Shown piece after piece: positions 16,301 to 23,915 of a stretch of 32,332 nucleotides of DNA. Under the pieces are notes generated by a model. It was not told where the DNA came from. It saw only the letters and a list, made by a program, of their open reading frames with translations, and ran no database searches. The translations under genes were made by a program, and so were the position numbers. The stretch's first letter is position 1; every line of letters begins with the position of its first letter. The DNA comes from a virus: IMG/VR virus record IMGVR_UViG_3300023301_000059, positions 1 to 32,332 of that record; one strand, 5' to 3'.

Positions 16301-16456
16301 GATATCATCTGGCAAATTGTAGGCCCATTCTCCTATCATTATATAATAACTACGCCATTCGCTATCGCCAGGCTGAACACCTTCAGGCGCCGCTATTGGT
16401 TTTTCGCCAATGCCTTTTAAAATGAGGTGCTGAATCCTTGCTTTTAGAGTTCCCAT
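13364..16456 (-). CDS. DGR target: tail fibre / receptor-binding protein with C-type-lectin-like variable domain
   Basis: 1030 residues. The N-terminus (MGTLKARIQHLIL) leads into repeated fibre-type segments. A linker motif SDGKTVEQAVNE (~residue 385), shared with the neighbouring fibre protein, lies mid-protein. The last ~250 residues have the lectin-like/FGE-like fold seen in DGR targets: IPKFYFF, a WYRSALQ helix, MSYRGIENFYGHLWTCVDGIN, and the terminal GWRVCFAGG variable core. It should sit at the tail tip and bind the host surface, with the DGR changing specificity. It lies ten bases after the other fibre gene, in one operon with the reverse transcriptase. Confidence 0.92.
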   Translation of the reverse strand: MGTLKARIQHLILKGIGEKPIAAPEGVQPGDSEWRSYYIMIGEWAYNLPDDIWYYNNGTEVKSFGARSEIVDVENTALYDAMRPNDSNGFAYYAGKNFVTYVNESSANPDFHEVQVYLCIQNAEIGESPESHPLKWENKGEGVTISSRNTSTGVVASLAELKAIEGMKTGDSVIVTSVKYWYRFTENAETGIKPNDGSIGSWIHQSRFNGSNLIDVVDSQKIENDFYLPYRDDCLIVLVPGMVGMLDATQIQFYITITEPSFIVKTGSGFTPADYKIQPFGVGGGNTNDKQFFVTEALLRAAHPVGEEGWFSLVGETDTFWVWDVEGGDWVDSGSHAASITIDAVPTNDSPNAVSSGGVFAELGNKADAGHQHTATDITMSDGKTVEQAVNETRSQHVDFSVNIPFTSIMTSMPITASDEERVFIPITATAVAGARCMVVMNADGTELHVPGFSSIFKTAPDSMGWNNINNSRNAIEFWYDGTDYWYKIIREESNLVYKSEVILKGGASGPFTPVHDDDPVPKKWTEDTIRQVVANYYPGLPSPDGLDLGWYGVEWDEGRVNPGCLRIGSLSGYAGGGAYGDNGYNINTRPLSNVPDHLLFVHNKMKSVMLLDSGTENYDLDPYNNYNRSGVAPTVMDVVTADGRTVLNCTGLFAGVEDDYVGRYAHNTTLSKTSRYALITGKTNNDTLVISDPRTGSPSSNIFEIGDSFEICTARFDGDDGQVMVKIPKFYFFQTYEPSPTGISGRSKVRIGLSMYPYDGFTVHPAFVDGTGSQVDAIYVSRLEAINIGGTLASLPNSIPANSTNLPTFRGQAQNRGAGWQLEMFWYRSALQLLFYTEYADLFSQHRLQAFTEGANSSAWRRRGGRTLHAGNQSVSVVANDWYDADIVNSASWGEHKTVAMSYRGIENFYGHLWTCVDGINVNERNVYVTNNKAVLASDTPAGYDDLGVALPSNSYLKTIHSIAGAIVPATGGASTVTYYTDYAWSSVGWRVCFAGGHLSYGAYAGVAALRADLDSTFADWSIGARLCY
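13369..13500 (-). repeat. DGR variable repeat (VR) at the 3' end of the target gene
   Basis: It occupies the last ~44 codons of the 1030-residue target. The invariant frame (GWRVCFAGG, AGVAAL, IGA) alternates with variable residues at 987, 999, 1001, 1002, 1005, 1012, 1014, 1015, 1019, 1021, 1023, 1027 and 1029. The adenine-free GGGGCGC run near the 3' end is a candidate for the initiation-of-homing (IMH) segment. All differences from the template are at template adenines. Confidence 0.95.
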
Positions 16457-16465
16457 AGTAATGAT

Positions 16466-17380
16466 TTATTGAGTTATTCTGATTTCGTAAAACTCAATCC
16501 ACGACCCTGCTTCAATATATTCTCCTATATTTCTAACTGTAGAAATAGCGATCCTTAAATATCCCAAAGCGCCAGTATCATAGTACCAGTCAAACCTTGC
16601 ATAATTCGGGCCCCAAATAGATTTTCTCAAAGAAGTTGACATTCCGTTAGGGCTTCTGTATGGGTCAAACCACGTAATACTGTCCCGGATATTAAGTCCT
16701 CCTACCGTTGAATTGCGCATTTGCTGATTGGACCTCACGGAATACCTTAAATAATAGCTTTGGGGTAAGAATAGTCCAGGAAATCCCAGTTTTGTATGAT
16801 TGACCTTTATTAACTGGGCAAAGAACAAGGCGGAGTCAGGTGCCAAAGGGTCATATTCAGGTAGATAAACCCTGTTAATAAAGACAACGCTATAAACTCC
16901 TGTTGGAGGATAAAAAATTATTTTATAATCTTCTTTCACATCACCATTTACAGTAGTCATATTAAATCCATCCACATCTTTCTGTATGAGATAATCTGCA
17001 TATGGCGCATTTGGGTCAGACTCTTCGCCTGGCTCTGGTTCTGGTTCAGGTTCTGGTTGCGGATCTATATCTGGATCAGGTTCTGGCACCGGCTCCTCCT
17101 CGTTGGCTGTTATCAGCGATACATCCATAAAAACAACACTATTGATCGCTTTAAACTGGTCAGAAAAATCAACTGAAGAGCCATTACCGACGGTTCTGTT
17201 TCTGAGTTCCTGAATGGCCTGTTCAATGGTTTTTCCGTCGATTAGTGTCATTTCGGGCACACTGTCCAGAATATTGACAATGAATTGACGCAGCACATCG
17301 CCGGTTATTTCCTTGTTAAGGTTAGACCAAGGGAAATTGGTAATAATCTCAAAATACTGACTTTTACTTATTCGGGCCAT
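16466..17380 (-). CDS. Tail-fibre-like protein with Pro/Glu/Asp linker
   Basis: From ATG 17380 (MARISKSQYFEIITNFPW) the product is 304 residues. The N-terminal ~90 residues contain DGKTIEQAIQELRN, matching SDGKTVEQAV in the DGR target and probably a shared attachment element. A (P/E/D)-rich linker (~residues 95-122) follows, then a beta-rich C-terminal domain ending WIEFYEIRITQ. It is likely a fibre or adaptor that docks beside the variable receptor-binding protein. It has no variable repeat of its own. Confidence 0.65.
   Translation of the reverse strand: MARISKSQYFEIITNFPWSNLNKEITGDVLRQFIVNILDSVPEMTLIDGKTIEQAIQELRNRTVGNGSSVDFSDQFKAINSVVFMDVSLITANEEEPVPEPDPDIDPQPEPEPEPEPGEESDPNAPYADYLIQKDVDGFNMTTVNGDVKEDYKIIFYPPTGVYSVVFINRVYLPEYDPLAPDSALFFAQLIKVNHTKLGFPGLFLPQSYYLRYSVRSNQQMRNSTVGGLNIRDSITWFDPYRSPNGMSTSLRKSIWGPNYARFDWYYDTGALGYLRIAISTVRNIGEYIEAGSWIEFYEIRITQ
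17025..17097 (-). repeat. Low-complexity Pro-Glu/Pro-Asp codon repeat
   Basis: Hexanucleotide-like repetition (GGTTCT/GGCTCT/GGATCT units on the plus strand) encodes the PEPEPEP linker of the fibre-like protein. Such tracts can vary in length by slippage. Confidence 0.7.
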
Positions 17381-17395
17381 AATGTATGTTTTACT

Positions 17396-17431
17396 CAAAA
17401 ATATGGGATGCCTGCCTACTCAGAAAGGACA
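17396..17431 (-). promoter_or_regulatory. Candidate phage late promoter driving the fibre/DGR block
   Basis: Minus strand: TGTCCTTT (17424-17431), 20 bases, TATTTTTG (17396-17403), then ATG at 17380, 15 bases on. The downstream box also fits the Bacteroidota -7 consensus TAnnTTTG. Confidence 0.6.
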
Positions 17432-17441
17432 ATAAAACTTA

Positions 17442-20438
17442 TCATGTTCCCACATCCGAGAGTATGGTATTCATTTTATCGCGACTTCTACGGTCATAAT
17501 CAAAATCCCAAACGCCTTTAACGCCATCATGATATAGCTTTTCCATGAGATCAGTATTACGACGCAGCAAAACCTCCATGTCGGGAGAGGCGGACGATTG
17601 AGGTTGCGATGGTGTTATAGTTGGAACAGTCTCAGAGGTATATCCGCCCGACTTTCGTCCGGCCGAGTTGCCGGCTCCAATCACACGCGCTAAATCAATG
17701 GTATTAATGGTTCCATTCTTTTGCGATGCATCAATAATGTCCGTCACCATTTTTACTGACGGATTGCGAACGCCATTAGCGTTCACAATAAACTCATTGG
17801 CATGGTGCCAGCCGGTAACCGTATCATCTGAAGATGAAGCGCCGGAATAGCCACCCTCTTTCTTGCCCTCCATGGGTTTTGTGGCATTTTTTATAGAATT
17901 GATAAAAGCGCCGGTCTGCGCAATAAAACCAGCAATTAACGGAATGTTTTGAGGAAACCCGACCGCCGCCGTTTTAGCCTTACCAAGTCCCAAAGCCATT
18001 GTAGCCTCAGCCAATGCGGCACCTTGCTTAACAATTAGTAAAGCCTTTGTCATTTGACCTTCCTCATTCATCACAGAAGCAATGCCGCCCAACACATCCT
18101 GTGCCACTTGCAACTGCCCAAGCCTTAAGCCCTGCTCTTTTTTAAATATATCCTGTTTGTTTTTCAGGTTCTCACTTTCGAGCTTTTTAACTTCTTTTTG
18201 ATTTGACAGCTCAATGCGTAGAAGTTCTGTTTTATTATTTGAGAATTGTTCCTGTTCAAGTGCATAACGCTCATTTTGCAGCTGCATTTGCATTTGAAAC
18301 CGCTCGTCCTCTAAGGCCAATTGTTCCTCAAAAGAAAGTGCATCCGTTTCAATACCCAATTGTCGCAGTTCCTCCTCATATTCCCGTTGAATCAATAACC
18401 TCTCTCTATCCTCACGCTCCATGAGCTGCATAATGGCCATGCGAGCCTCTTTGTACTGCTGATCGCTAATTATGCGCTCATCGTAATATTGCTTAAGCAG
18501 CTCAATGCTTTTTGCATGCGTCGTTACCTCCTCAACCATGCCATACTTAGCCTGAATGTCTCTATAATTACCCCACTTTTGAGTGAAATCATTGAGCATT
18601 TTGTCCAGACTCTTATCCATAGCCTCCAGGCTGCGCTCATATTCTTTTTCAAACTTGTCGGTATTGAGAGGCTTCAACTCTTTAGGCTTTTCACCGTTGG
18701 CGCCACCACCGCCATCAGGGGGTGGTGGATTAGTCCCACTTTCTCCAATTTCAAGGTTTAACCAATCCTGAGCCTCCTGCATTTCCTGACGGATTCGCTT
18801 AACTGTTGATTCACTTTCGCCGAGATAGCCTCTAATGAGAGCAATTGTTTGAGTATAATCTTCGCCAGAGGTGGTAGCATAACCATACTGGCCACCACCC
18901 TGGGTGGTAAGGTTGTTAAGTTGCACACCTAGTTCTCTAACAGCTGAGGCCTGCTCTAAGATACCCATTCCGCTTTCTTGAATAAGTCTTATTTCTTCCC
19001 CCATGCCATTGGCATTCTCATTGATTAATTCAGAGATGCGGTCACGTAATCTCATTTGAGCCGCATAAAACTTTTCATAATCTCCGGCTTGTTTTGTAAG
19101 CGCCTTTGTCATTTCCTCCTCACGAGCAGCAAGAAAAATACGCTGAATTATAGTGTTATTATATTTTTCAAGAGCCTCACGCGTGCGATCCGTAGCACGC
19201 CCCTCATCATCAAGGGATGCAACAACATTTGGTGCAATTGCCTGTAACTCGTTGATTATTTTTTTACGTTGTTCACTCTCAAGGTTGTGCTCATACAATG
19301 CAGTCGTCAGGCTATTGACACGGCTTTGTTGGTTTTCAAGCTGCTCAATCTGTGATACCTGAAAGTAAGCTACCACGTTCTCTTTCATCTGTCTCCATCC
19401 AGCTGCAATATCTTTTTGCAACCTTAGCAACTTATTACCCTCAGAGTTATAGGCCGCCTGTGCATCAGCCGATTTACGCTGAATAAGCTCCAGCGTTACC
19501 ATGGCCTCCACCTGCGCCTTAGTGGCATTGGTAGTTTTCTCCTTTTCCTTAACCAGGTCTCTGAATTCCTCACTATCCTTTCTGATGGCAATACCAAGTT
19601 GTTTCAACTGCTCATTTTCGCCCAACATGGCTTTTGTGAGAATCTCTGACACCTGAGCCGCACCATGCTGGCCACCGGTCCATTCATCCAATGCACCTGA
19701 CAGGCCTTGCAATTCGGTTGACATTTCAGCGGCTTCCTGACGGGTAAAATTTAAAGGGATTAACAAGTCACCCGTTGCCGTAGCCGCAGCAATAAACTCG
19801 CGCCGGGTAGCTCCCATTTTGCCGGCCAGTTCACCAGCTCTTTGCGACACATAATCCAGAGAGTCACCAAATACCTGTGAGCTACGAATAGAATCAGCCT
19901 CCATGACTTTAGTGAGGTTGAACAGCTCACCCACAAGGTTTTTAGCACCCATAAGCAAGCCGGCAATACCAGCCACAGGCAATAAAGACCGTAACGCCCC
20001 CATGGCCTGACCGGTACGCTTAGCGGCACCACGTACTTGATTCATGCGGCGGCTTACCTGCCCCAATTCATTCTGATACTTTTTCCATTCCGCAGTATGG
20101 GGCACCGTGCTATCCATGGCCTGTTTAAGCCGTGAGTACTCTTTACGTAATTCCTTAGACGTCATGGCATTTAAGCCCAATTGTTTTCGGGCCTTACTCA
20201 TAGCCGACTCGTTGTCCTTTATGGTAGCGTTGTTTGATTTAATCTGTGCCTGTAGCTGCTTGTATTCAGCTGTGTTCTTTTTGCCCGCAGCCTCCATTTT
20301 CTGGAGCTCTACGCGCAAATCTTTATTGGCATCCTTAAGCCCCTTAGTAGTTTGCTGAAGCTTGTTTAGCTCACTGCGCGCCTTATTGCCATTAATGTCA
20401 ATCTTGAGGCTAAGCGTATCGTCCGAGAGTTGTCCCAT
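17442..20438 (-). CDS. Tail tape-measure protein
   Basis: From ATG 20438 (MGQLSDDTLSLKIDINGN) the product is 998 residues. Long N-terminal coiled-coil segments (~20-130) are followed by a hydrophobic stretch (LLPVAGIAGLLMGAKNLV), more helical heptads up to ~residue 760, then a Gly-rich region. The C-terminus has GWHHANEFIVNANGVRNP, typical of Bacteroidota tape-measure proteins. This protein sets tail length and passes through the membrane during DNA entry. Length, composition and position before the fibre genes agree. Its own promoter-like motif precedes it. Confidence 0.9.
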   Translation of the reverse strand: MGQLSDDTLSLKIDINGNKARSELNKLQQTTKGLKDANKDLRVELQKMEAAGKKNTAEYKQLQAQIKSNNATIKDNESAMSKARKQLGLNAMTSKELRKEYSRLKQAMDSTVPHTAEWKKYQNELGQVSRRMNQVRGAAKRTGQAMGALRSLLPVAGIAGLLMGAKNLVGELFNLTKVMEADSIRSSQVFGDSLDYVSQRAGELAGKMGATRREFIAAATATGDLLIPLNFTRQEAAEMSTELQGLSGALDEWTGGQHGAAQVSEILTKAMLGENEQLKQLGIAIRKDSEEFRDLVKEKEKTTNATKAQVEAMVTLELIQRKSADAQAAYNSEGNKLLRLQKDIAAGWRQMKENVVAYFQVSQIEQLENQQSRVNSLTTALYEHNLESEQRKKIINELQAIAPNVVASLDDEGRATDRTREALEKYNNTIIQRIFLAAREEEMTKALTKQAGDYEKFYAAQMRLRDRISELINENANGMGEEIRLIQESGMGILEQASAVRELGVQLNNLTTQGGGQYGYATTSGEDYTQTIALIRGYLGESESTVKRIRQEMQEAQDWLNLEIGESGTNPPPPDGGGGANGEKPKELKPLNTDKFEKEYERSLEAMDKSLDKMLNDFTQKWGNYRDIQAKYGMVEEVTTHAKSIELLKQYYDERIISDQQYKEARMAIMQLMEREDRERLLIQREYEEELRQLGIETDALSFEEQLALEDERFQMQMQLQNERYALEQEQFSNNKTELLRIELSNQKEVKKLESENLKNKQDIFKKEQGLRLGQLQVAQDVLGGIASVMNEEGQMTKALLIVKQGAALAEATMALGLGKAKTAAVGFPQNIPLIAGFIAQTGAFINSIKNATKPMEGKKEGGYSGASSSDDTVTGWHHANEFIVNANGVRNPSVKMVTDIIDASQKNGTINTIDLARVIGAGNSAGRKSGGYTSETVPTITPSQPQSSASPDMEVLLRRNTDLMEKLYHDGVKGVWDFDYDRRSRDKMNTILSDVGT

Positions 20439-20453
20439 ATTTATAATTTTGAC

Positions 20454-20489
20454 GGAAAGTATTTGAATCAATCAGGCTGTAAAAGGACA
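20454..20489 (-). promoter_or_regulatory. Candidate phage late promoter driving the tape-measure gene
   Basis: Minus strand: TGTCCTTT (20482-20489) directly after the upstream gene's stop, 20 bases, TACTTTCC (20454-20461), then ATG at 20438, 15 bases on. Confidence 0.6.
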
Positions 20490-20978
20490 TCAATGGTATC
20501 CCGTACGTATCGATTTTGACAGCATGGCCGCCAAATTACGATCAGAAGCAGCCACCTGCTTTAGTGCCACATCGCGCACCTTGTAATACGGCATATTGGT
20601 TTTGTATATACTTTCCATTTCTTTATGAATTACCTGTTTTACATCCTCAGTCAATCCCCATTGAAGCGTGTTGATAGTAGGATTATACAGCACCCCAAAT
20701 ACAATTCTATTGTACAAATGATAACCCTCACGCTTAACACTTCTGCGGGGGTCGCGCATGTCCAAAAACCGGGTGTAAGTCAGGTAGCGCATAGTCAAAG
20801 AGCCACCACCCGCAGCATCATTAACACTAAAATGCCCTTTAATCTGATTTTCCATTGCCCGGGAATCAAACAGGCTCCATTCTTTAACCACCCGCATCTG
20901 CCTGTCCTGAATCATTTCAGCAGTCTCGCGCAAAACAGCGCTCACAAATTGGCCCCTTATCCTCAGGTTTTTATCCAT
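20490..20978 (-). CDS. Phage structural protein, tail-completion/connector type
   Basis: 162 residues, basic and helical at both ends (RETAEMIQDRQMRVVKEW; KVRDVALKQVAAS), with a TMRYLTYTRFLDM strand-rich middle. It lies four bases after the 183-aa gene and just before the tape measure, where head-tail connector or tail-terminator genes are usually found. No family is certain. Confidence 0.55.
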   Translation of the reverse strand: MDKNLRIRGQFVSAVLRETAEMIQDRQMRVVKEWSLFDSRAMENQIKGHFSVNDAAGGGSLTMRYLTYTRFLDMRDPRRSVKREGYHLYNRIVFGVLYNPTINTLQWGLTEDVKQVIHKEMESIYKTNMPYYKVRDVALKQVAASDRNLAAMLSKSIRTGYH

Positions 20979-20981
20979 ATC

Positions 20982-21533
20982 TTAAAACAGAAAAGCAGAT
21001 CCATTCTTGGTAAAGCTCACATCCCAGCCAATACAGTTAAGCAATATCATCGGATCCACCGGTGTAATGGTGAAATTGCCATTCAACATGCGATTAACCG
21101 CGCAGGTGTTCTTGTCGCGTTGCTCAAAATGCTTCAACATGCGTTTAGCATAAGCCAGTAAGGTGTTGCGCCAAAGCGCATCCTCAATAGGATCCAATTT
21201 TCTCTTATTACCAGGCATCGCAATAATGCACGAAAACATGAAATCAATATTACTGCCACCTGTGGCAAAAATATTCGAACCACGAAACAGCCCGTAATCG
21301 AGTAGCATGAATGGACCCTTGACATTTCTCATATGCTCGTTGGCCGCATCCGGATCTAGACCAAACACAAAGTCTGTTAATTCAGGGAGAATCGGCACTG
21401 TAGTGTCAGCAGCAATGCTACTGCGCAGCGCCTCATAGTCGGGATGCATGTTTTTGACAGTCTTGTCAAAGTTCTTAAGCACGCCGTCACGGTCGCACAA
21501 CAGCGCAAACTCCTTAATTAAATCAATTAGCAT
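20982..21533 (-). CDS. Phage structural protein of the connector/tail region (183 aa)
   Basis: It begins MLIDLIKEFALLCDRDGVLKNF and contains GPFMLLDYGLFRG and ATGGSNIDFMFSCIIAM, with alternating beta segments. It overlaps the upstream small gene by 11 bases. The position between portal and tape measure suggests a neck or tail-terminator role. I recognise it only as a typical hypothetical of Bacteroidota siphoviruses. Confidence 0.5.
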   Translation of the reverse strand: MLIDLIKEFALLCDRDGVLKNFDKTVKNMHPDYEALRSSIAADTTVPILPELTDFVFGLDPDAANEHMRNVKGPFMLLDYGLFRGSNIFATGGSNIDFMFSCIIAMPGNKRKLDPIEDALWRNTLLAYAKRMLKHFEQRDKNTCAVNRMLNGNFTITPVDPMILLNCIGWDVSFTKNGSAFLF

Positions 21534-21789
21534 CGGCAGTAGTTATAAAGTCATCAATACATTCTTTGAGGATACCCAGCAGGCGGTTGGTTATAACAAT
21601 GCTGCCTTTGGCCTCATACTTTTCAGCATCCACCAGCAAGTCATACATGGTCTGAAACTCCGGCTTTGGCTTTTTAAGCGGCGGGGGTGGTGGTGGCTTC
21701 TTGAAGATTGGCACGCCGCGCCCCTTTTGGGGGCGTAAATCTTCAAAAACATCAATTGGTTGATAACACTCTCCTGATCGATTTCCCAT
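21523..21789 (-). CDS. Small proline-rich phage protein (88 aa)
   Basis: It has a striking poly-proline run (KKPPPPPPLKKPKP, ~residues 30-43) followed by a helical C-terminal half (YDLLVDAEKYEAKG...LLGILKECIDDFI). It lies between two structural genes with overlap downstream and a four-base gap upstream. The proline segment probably acts as an extended linker or binding peptide. Family unknown. Confidence 0.5.
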   Translation of the reverse strand: MGNRSGECYQPIDVFEDLRPQKGRGVPIFKKPPPPPPLKKPKPEFQTMYDLLVDAEKYEAKGSIVITNRLLGILKECIDDFITTADAN

Positions 21790-21793
21790 AACA

Positions 21794-22801
21794 TCAAATT
21801 TTAGCGATTACCTCAGAGGGCAATCCCGTTTTAGCAACAATATCATGCATCTTCATTTCCATATCCTTCATAGCCTGCACATTCTCAACCAGTTCACGCA
21901 ACATAATGGCAAAATAGTCGGGCAAAGGAAACATCTCCACCTCCTTTTTATTGCCATAGCCCTTACCTGCCATAGAGTAAATAGTGTTGCCCATGCCTGG
22001 CATGTAAGCGCTTTCATGCGTGCTTTTTCTAATGAATAGCCATACATAAGGACTTTTAGTGCTTAAATATTCCAGTAAACTTTGAAACCAGATATACACC
22101 GTCTTTTTCACCACCGATGAAACATCCTTAAATATTAGAGCATGCTTTTGGGCGTTATATGTAGAGTAGTCGCCTCTGTTTTGGCGGTACAAAATAGCCA
22201 CAAAAGTGTCCAGATAAGTATCATCCCGGGTAACATTAAACAGATTAAAGAACTCATAAGCATCTACATACTCACCAGCCACTATATTGGTAGTAACTAT
22301 CCCGTTTTTATCAATATCGAATTCAGGACCATAAAAAGTAAGACCGTCCACGTCGATGGAAGGAATTAAAACACGCTTAATGTCAAGGTTTAAACGCGGC
22401 TCAACACTAATCATATTCTTAATCATGCCGAGCTGGTCAACCCACTCAACTTCGTTAATTTCAAATGGAAAGCGTGTTTTAAGTGCCTTCTGTAAATCAT
22501 CATCGAGCACCGATAAAATTTCAGGTGTAGTAACATGCGGTTTTATGGGAAAGCGCATTTGCTCACTCAAAATAAAAAAGTTCTCTTGCACCAGCTTCAG
22601 CTGATCGTCCGTCATTCTGCCCAGCGTCTTTTTATTCGGCGCGTAGCCCGATAATTTAGTGAGCAATTTAACCCTGAACTGCTCTAGCGTAATGGAACCC
22701 TTGATAAAGCGCTCAGTTAGCTCAACCGTATCACAGGCCTGCTGTGGAGTTAGCTCCTCCCAGGCATTGGGGATGTGAATATCTTCGTTAATTAGAATCA
22801 T
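21794..22801 (-). CDS. Phage structural/assembly protein, tail-assembly-chaperone-like N-terminus
   Basis: 335 residues. The N-terminus (INEDIHIPNAWEELTPQQACDTVEL) has the W-x-E-L-T-x-x-Q pattern seen in proteins that resemble tail assembly chaperones. A long mixed alpha/beta region and a C-terminal SEVIAKI helix follow. It overlaps the upstream 370-aa gene by an ATGA-type junction (22798-22801). A capsid role cannot be excluded from the sequence alone, but there is no HK97-type signature that I can see. Confidence 0.5.
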   Translation of the reverse strand: MILINEDIHIPNAWEELTPQQACDTVELTERFIKGSITLEQFRVKLLTKLSGYAPNKKTLGRMTDDQLKLVQENFFILSEQMRFPIKPHVTTPEILSVLDDDLQKALKTRFPFEINEVEWVDQLGMIKNMISVEPRLNLDIKRVLIPSIDVDGLTFYGPEFDIDKNGIVTTNIVAGEYVDAYEFFNLFNVTRDDTYLDTFVAILYRQNRGDYSTYNAQKHALIFKDVSSVVKKTVYIWFQSLLEYLSTKSPYVWLFIRKSTHESAYMPGMGNTIYSMAGKGYGNKKEVEMFPLPDYFAIMLRELVENVQAMKDMEMKMHDIVAKTGLPSEVIAKI

Positions 22802-23910
22802 AGAGAGGATACATATTTGCGATCAGCATCGGGCTTCACTTCAAACTGGATAAAAGACGGGGTTTCGCTACCGGTCTGCGCTTTGGATGAGCGGGCCATA
22901 TCAATACCCTTTAAAAAGTCCTTGGCATCTTCAATTAGCTTATTGCGTAGGTTTTCACGAATAAACTGAACGTCGCCCCCCTTTTTATTCATTTCATCAT
23001 TAATGGGGCCCCGAATACTTTCAGGCAGCCAGTTAATGTCCAACCGGATAATGGCATCGGCCACCGTTTGATAAGCCAAAAAGGTTTTGATTTCCTCCAT
23101 TAAGTCAGCAGGGTAAGCCGTGCCAAAGCGCGGCTTTAAGTGGGACATAATGTTTTTGCGGATGATGTGGCGGGCCTTAATAAAGAAAGCCGCCGAGCGG
23201 TCAATGCCGTAATACTTGTCAAAGTCGCGGTAATTAGTAAAAATTAGCGATTCACTTTCGCGCTTCTGGTCCGACAAGGTCCACTCCAATAAAAACACCT
23301 CCGAAGCCGGGGCCTGAGTCCAGTCGGCCGCATCAAATGCCTCCAGACTCGTAAAGTCCGCATTGGCCTTGTAAAAAGTGCCATACTGACTAATCAAGTC
23401 ATCCGCTTTATAGTCAAACGCCGGCGCAAAGTCACTGAACTTATCAGCATGCTCAGTCAGGAAGTCAATCAAATCAGAATACCCCGCATACGCCCGTTGC
23501 AAAAGAGAGTTCTTAGCCTCACTGGTCTGGTATTTATAAGCCGTAGTTTCCTGCGTGCTTTTGGTGGTGGTAACGCCACTGTTACTCACGCGGATGGTTA
23601 GCCAGATAAAGTGGTGGTGAAAGGCTATGGCCGATAAAGGCACCCGCAGCAACTCAGCCATTTCCTCCATCATCTTCCACCGCAAATAGGCCTCTGAAGA
23701 CGCTTCGTTCTCAGCAGGAGCATCGGGAATATCAGTCAGTTCAACATGCTTAATGTACAGGCTGTAAACCTCGGGTGATATAATATCCCTCACATCAACA
23801 GCTGCCTGGCGCAGACTGCTCTCAAGGTTATCAATATCCACAGAAGCATCAATGCCACTGATGTATTTTTTTAGCTCAACGCCAGCGTTGAAACCCTCTA
23901 TATGTGCCAT
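22798..23910 (-). CDS. Phage head-tail connector-like protein (possibly DUF6712)
   Basis: 370 residues, mainly helical. Segments such as NSLLQRAYAGYSDLIDFLTEHADKF and ESLIFTNYRDFDKYYGID resemble, from memory, the DUF6712 family of Bacteroidota prophages. It starts five bases after the portal gene's stop. Location and composition fit a neck or connector protein. The DUF assignment is unverified. Confidence 0.5.
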   Translation of the reverse strand: MAHIEGFNAGVELKKYISGIDASVDIDNLESSLRQAAVDVRDIISPEVYSLYIKHVELTDIPDAPAENEASSEAYLRWKMMEEMAELLRVPLSAIAFHHHFIWLTIRVSNSGVTTTKSTQETTAYKYQTSEAKNSLLQRAYAGYSDLIDFLTEHADKFSDFAPAFDYKADDLISQYGTFYKANADFTSLEAFDAADWTQAPASEVFLLEWTLSDQKRESESLIFTNYRDFDKYYGIDRSAAFFIKARHIIRKNIMSHLKPRFGTAYPADLMEEIKTFLAYQTVADAIIRLDINWLPESIRGPINDEMNKKGGDVQFIRENLRNKLIEDAKDFLKGIDMARSSKAQTGSETPSFIQFEVKPDADRKYVSSL

Positions 23911-23915
23911 AATCG

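Noticed and set aside
20213-20220. Additional TGTCCTTT on the plus strand
   Set aside because: It lies inside the tape-measure gene in the opposite orientation and no start follows. About one chance copy is expected in a window of this size.
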